DNA of 5,745 nt from Marine Group II euryarchaeote MED-G33 (GTDB lineage Archaea; Thermoplasmatota; Poseidoniia; Poseidoniales; Thalassarchaeaceae): positions 1 through 5,745 of the forward strand of contig CATISE010000199.1 of NCBI GenBank assembly GCA_949538655.1, read 5' to 3'. A program made the translations under genes and the position numbers. This document shows, one piece after another, positions 3,255 through 5,745 of the stretch. How positions within the stretch are numbered: the stretch's first letter is position 1; each line of letters opens with the position of its first letter. The notes beneath the pieces are model-generated. The model did not search any database. It was not told the origin of the DNA and was given only the letters and a program-made list of their open reading frames with translations.

Positions 3255-5745
3255 AACTCAAAAGTCTAGCAATGATGTCTGCTTTCGTCCCACTACTGTC
3301 CAAACCCTGTAGCATTGCGAGTTCCATCAGTTCGGCCTTCTTCAATCGCTTGAGCGATGCTTCGCTAGGACCTGATTCAACCTCGACTTCCACCTCAACA
3401 TCTGGCATCTCCTCTACCGCTGGTGTCTCCTCTCTGGGTTTTTCACGGACTTGGATGCTCGAATCATTTTCGGGCTCGAGTGGAATGAATTCATCTCCAA
3501 AACCTTCAGGTGCCGGAGGAGGTGATGATTGAACATGCTGATCAATAATCTGTTTAGCAGACCACCCCTTGTCCATCCAAGAGTTCGCCTCTTCTTCCGA
3601 CCAATCCGGTAAAGCAGAACGGACCTCCGCGACCGCCAGCAAACGCGGGTCGGGTGAGGTCTCTTCCTGACCAGATACATTGAGACCAGTTTCGACAAAA
3701 TCAGCGGCTGCCTGGCTAAGCTCACTTTGTTTCAAGTATCCATTTTGATCCTCGTCGTATGAATTGGCGAAATCAAGGAATTTCTCCTTGTCAAGAATGC
3801 CGTGGGATTCGATGGTATGCGCGACGGTTTCATCATTAAAATCGAGTGGATATTCGCTCTCTGATTTCTTGGTAGGACGTGACATCATCGTTGTGAAATC
3901 CGCCGCTGCACGATCAAGTTCTTCAGCATCTAGGAAATCATCTCTATCCCTATCGTATTTTCGAGCGTGAGCAAGGAAGGCATCTTTGTCATAAATGCCA
4001 TGTCTCGAAACAGTGTTCCACAACGTTTCTTCTTCGTAATCAAGACGGATGCCGCCTCCTGATTTAGCACCAAATGAGGTTTCACTTTCGTCACCCCATT
4101 CATCTTCGAAATATTCGTCGATTGATTCACTGGGTTTCCGCATAATGATGACACCCAGTAAACCGACGATGATGGCTGCCAATACACCGACAATTGCAAT
4201 CAGGGCGACCGTTGTAGTTGCTGCACCCTCCGAATTTTCTTCTCCGCTGACGAATAATTCATCGACAGGGATTGGATTATCTGAGTCTCCGTCGATGTAA
4301 ATGTAAAGCTCAGCCGCACCCGTCTTCCAAGCTTCCCACTCAAACGTGAGAGATGTACCCGAATCAGAGGAGGAAAGATTGAGGGTTTTTGAGACTTGAA
4401 TTAGCCACTCCCCACCCCTCTTTTCAACAAGTGTGACATTGATGCTACCACCACGCAAACCTTGGTTCACGAACGTTGCCTCAATCTGAACGGTTTCGCC
4501 ATATTCCGGGGCGAGTGGTGAGATTCCCCACGAAGAAAATTCAGGTTGGAATTCAATGATGACGAGAAGCGGGAATCGCGGATTTACCTCGGTACCTTCG
4601 CCCTCAAGGTCATTTCCTGCCAAATCAACCCCCTCAAACCAGACGCTGATCTGATCGCCATCTAACAACCCCTCCCCATCTGCCGGTCGCAAATCGAGTT
4701 GGTTGGAGAAATGTGTGTGGTCTTCTTGAACGCTGACAAATTGTAGTAGCCCCGTGCCTCCAATACCCAATCTAGGCAAACCGTTTCGGTAGAATTCCCA
4801 ATGGACTGTGATATTGGTCGCTGGCATGCCACCAGAATCATCGATGAGGATGTCGATTGGTACACTACTCAATTGGTCACTCTCTAATCTCAACAAGGAA
4901 GATGATGGGTATAGGAATTGGTCGAAAACAACTTGCGGAGATGCACTGTCGATGGTGACAGAAACGACATACGACAATGCTGTACCAGAACCAGGGACGT
5001 TCAGCACAGACAATTCAACCGGCAATTGCGGAGATATAGGGGTTCTAATCGGTAGTACAAGAGGGGCGTTGAACGAACCACCAGGTTGGACCATGACCAC
5101 TTTCTCCACAGATACGCTTCCAACCTGAATGTGGGCACGAACTGACAAATTATCACTGACGGTTGTAATTGGGATTGAAGTGGTCCCGTATTGTACCAAC
5201 CCTTCGACAATGAATTCATCGCCCTCTTGTACGTTAATGGTGCTTGCATCACCCTCAGAAATTGGTGGTGTAAGATCAACCATGTCAGTCACAACTGCAA
5301 CCAGAACATTGTCTAGGCGCCAGCGAAGCGCGTTTAGATTGTTGAGATTGGCCACGGTTTCAGTATCATCAACCACTGTCACGCCCGGAATATACCAGCT
5401 CTCGGTGTTGGGGGTATCCCAATCCATGGTGAATGTGATGTCCAGTCTTGAAGTGTCTTCAGTCATCGGTGTAATCGTTGCAGAATGGGGTTGGACGTGG
5501 CTGTTGTTCACGGTCGAGAGGATATCTTGACGAGGGTCGTAATTGAATTGTCCAAGAGGCGCGTAAGATTGTCCTGCAAGGTAGACGGCAACATCATCCA
5601 AAGTTTGGATACCGTTGGCGTCTTGAATTATCATAGAGAAGGTATGCGTTTGACCGGCCAATAGGTGCTCATCCCACGTATCGAGCGCGAAACCTGTGTT
5701 CAAGAGGGTTGTATCGGTATTTTGCGCAGTCTGCAATGTCGCCCA
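3253..5745 (-). CDS. Large surface protein with one membrane helix, two EF-hands and a C-terminal SAP motif (5' end outside window)
   Basis: The frame is open to the right edge, so the start and any signal peptide are missing; 830 codons are visible. Residues are numbered from the TTG codon at 5736. Residues 1-500 are beta-rich, acidic and rich in Thr and Ser, like tandem Ig-like sandwiches; about 398-497 resemble a CARDB-type domain. Five N-x-S/T sequons lie there (77, 196, 308, 433, 453). A single hydrophobic helix spans 506-532, preceded by acidic residues and followed by MRKP, so the C-terminal tail should be cytoplasmic. The tail holds EF-hand loops at 595-606 (DRDRDDFLDAEE) and 661-672 (DEDQNGYLKQSE), each with all calcium-coordinating positions filled. 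It continues with a Trp-rich helical segment at 703-735, a Pro/Glu linker with a Val-Glu run, and a SAP-like motif at 795-826. No cysteine is visible. A role as surface sensor or adhesin is inferred; the exact function is unknown. Confidence 0.85.
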   Translation of the reverse strand, partial: WATLQTAQNTDTTLLNTGFALDTWDEHLLAGQTHTFSMIIQDANGIQTLDDVAVYLAGQSYAPLGQFNYDPRQDILSTVNNSHVQPHSATITPMTEDTSRLDITFTMDWDTPNTESWYIPGVTVVDDTETVANLNNLNALRWRLDNVLVAVVTDMVDLTPPISEGDASTINVQEGDEFIVEGLVQYGTTSIPITTVSDNLSVRAHIQVGSVSVEKVVMVQPGGSFNAPLVLPIRTPISPQLPVELSVLNVPGSGTALSYVVSVTIDSASPQVVFDQFLYPSSSLLRLESDQLSSVPIDILIDDSGGMPATNITVHWEFYRNGLPRLGIGGTGLLQFVSVQEDHTHFSNQLDLRPADGEGLLDGDQISVWFEGVDLAGNDLEGEGTEVNPRFPLLVIIEFQPEFSSWGISPLAPEYGETVQIEATFVNQGLRGGSINVTLVEKRGGEWLIQVSKTLNLSSSDSGTSLTFEWEAWKTGAAELYIYIDGDSDNPIPVDELFVSGEENSEGAATTTVALIAIVGVLAAIIVGLLGVIIMRKPSESIDEYFEDEWGDESETSFGAKSGGGIRLDYEEETLWNTVSRHGIYDKDAFLAHARKYDRDRDDFLDAEELDRAAADFTTMMSRPTKKSESEYPLDFNDETVAHTIESHGILDKEKFLDFANSYDEDQNGYLKQSELSQAAADFVETGLNVSGQEETSPDPRLLAVAEVRSALPDWSEEEANSWMDKGWSAKQIIDQHVQSSPPPAPEGFGDEFIPLEPENDSSIQVREKPREETPAVEEMPDVEVEVEVESGPSEASLKRLKKAELMELAMLQGLDSSGTKADIIARLLS

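Noticed and set aside
3230..3532. Plus-strand Ser/Thr-rich 100-aa frame across the palindrome cluster
   Set aside because: It is the complement of the Glu/Val-rich linker and SAP region; the low-complexity Ser-Thr runs are a reflection of that repeat.
5129..5530. Plus-strand 133-aa frame opposite the ectodomain
   Set aside because: It is antisense to a continuous beta-rich coding frame that extends to the window edge, with no family features.
5734..5736. TTG codon as the real start of the large surface protein
   Set aside because: The frame stays open to the window edge (three more codons), no signal peptide follows the TTG, and the sequence there already looks like the inside of a beta-rich domain.

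Overview
The window carries four protein-coding regions and looks archaeal. The leftmost gene encodes the archaeal form of alanyl-tRNA synthetase. Next to it is a full-length RtcB RNA ligase whose active-site spacing closely follows my recollection of the Pyrococcus enzyme. The right half is filled by a long, cysteine-free, membrane-anchored surface protein. This mix, the moderate GC content and the style of the surface protein (beta-sandwich ectodomain, single C-terminal membrane helix, acidic tail) suggest a planktonic Thermoplasmatota archaeon, most likely Ca. Poseidoniales (Marine Group II). The lineage is inferred from gene character, not from a search.

Layout. Positions 1-1341 (minus strand) hold the N-terminal 447 codons of alaS, which runs off the left edge. 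A divergent intergenic region of about 100 bp (1342-1443) follows, with two back-to-back perfect hairpins and a TATA-like element. rtcB (plus strand) starts most plausibly at a GTG at 1444 and ends at 2907. A 31-bp convergent gap leads to a small minus-strand gene (2939-3133, 64 aa, coiled-coil-like, unknown function). Between that gene and the next lies a 119-bp spacer (3134-3252). It holds a small hairpin, a minus-strand TATA-like box and a dense cluster of nine GAAAC/GTTTC pentamers arranged as palindromes. From 3253 to the right edge (minus strand) is the 3' 830 codons of a large membrane protein; its start lies outside the window.

How the parts may work together. alaS and rtcB both serve tRNA: RtcB joins tRNA exons after intron removal and AlaRS charges tRNA-Ala. 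They share one divergent control region. The large protein joins extracellular beta-sandwich domains through one membrane helix to a predicted cytoplasmic tail with two canonical EF-hand loops, a Trp-rich helical segment and a C-terminal SAP-type nucleic-acid-binding motif. This combination is the most unusual thing in the window, because it suggests a link between the cell surface, calcium and nucleic acid. The palindrome cluster between this gene and the small gene looks like a regulator-binding region and is the second item worth attention.
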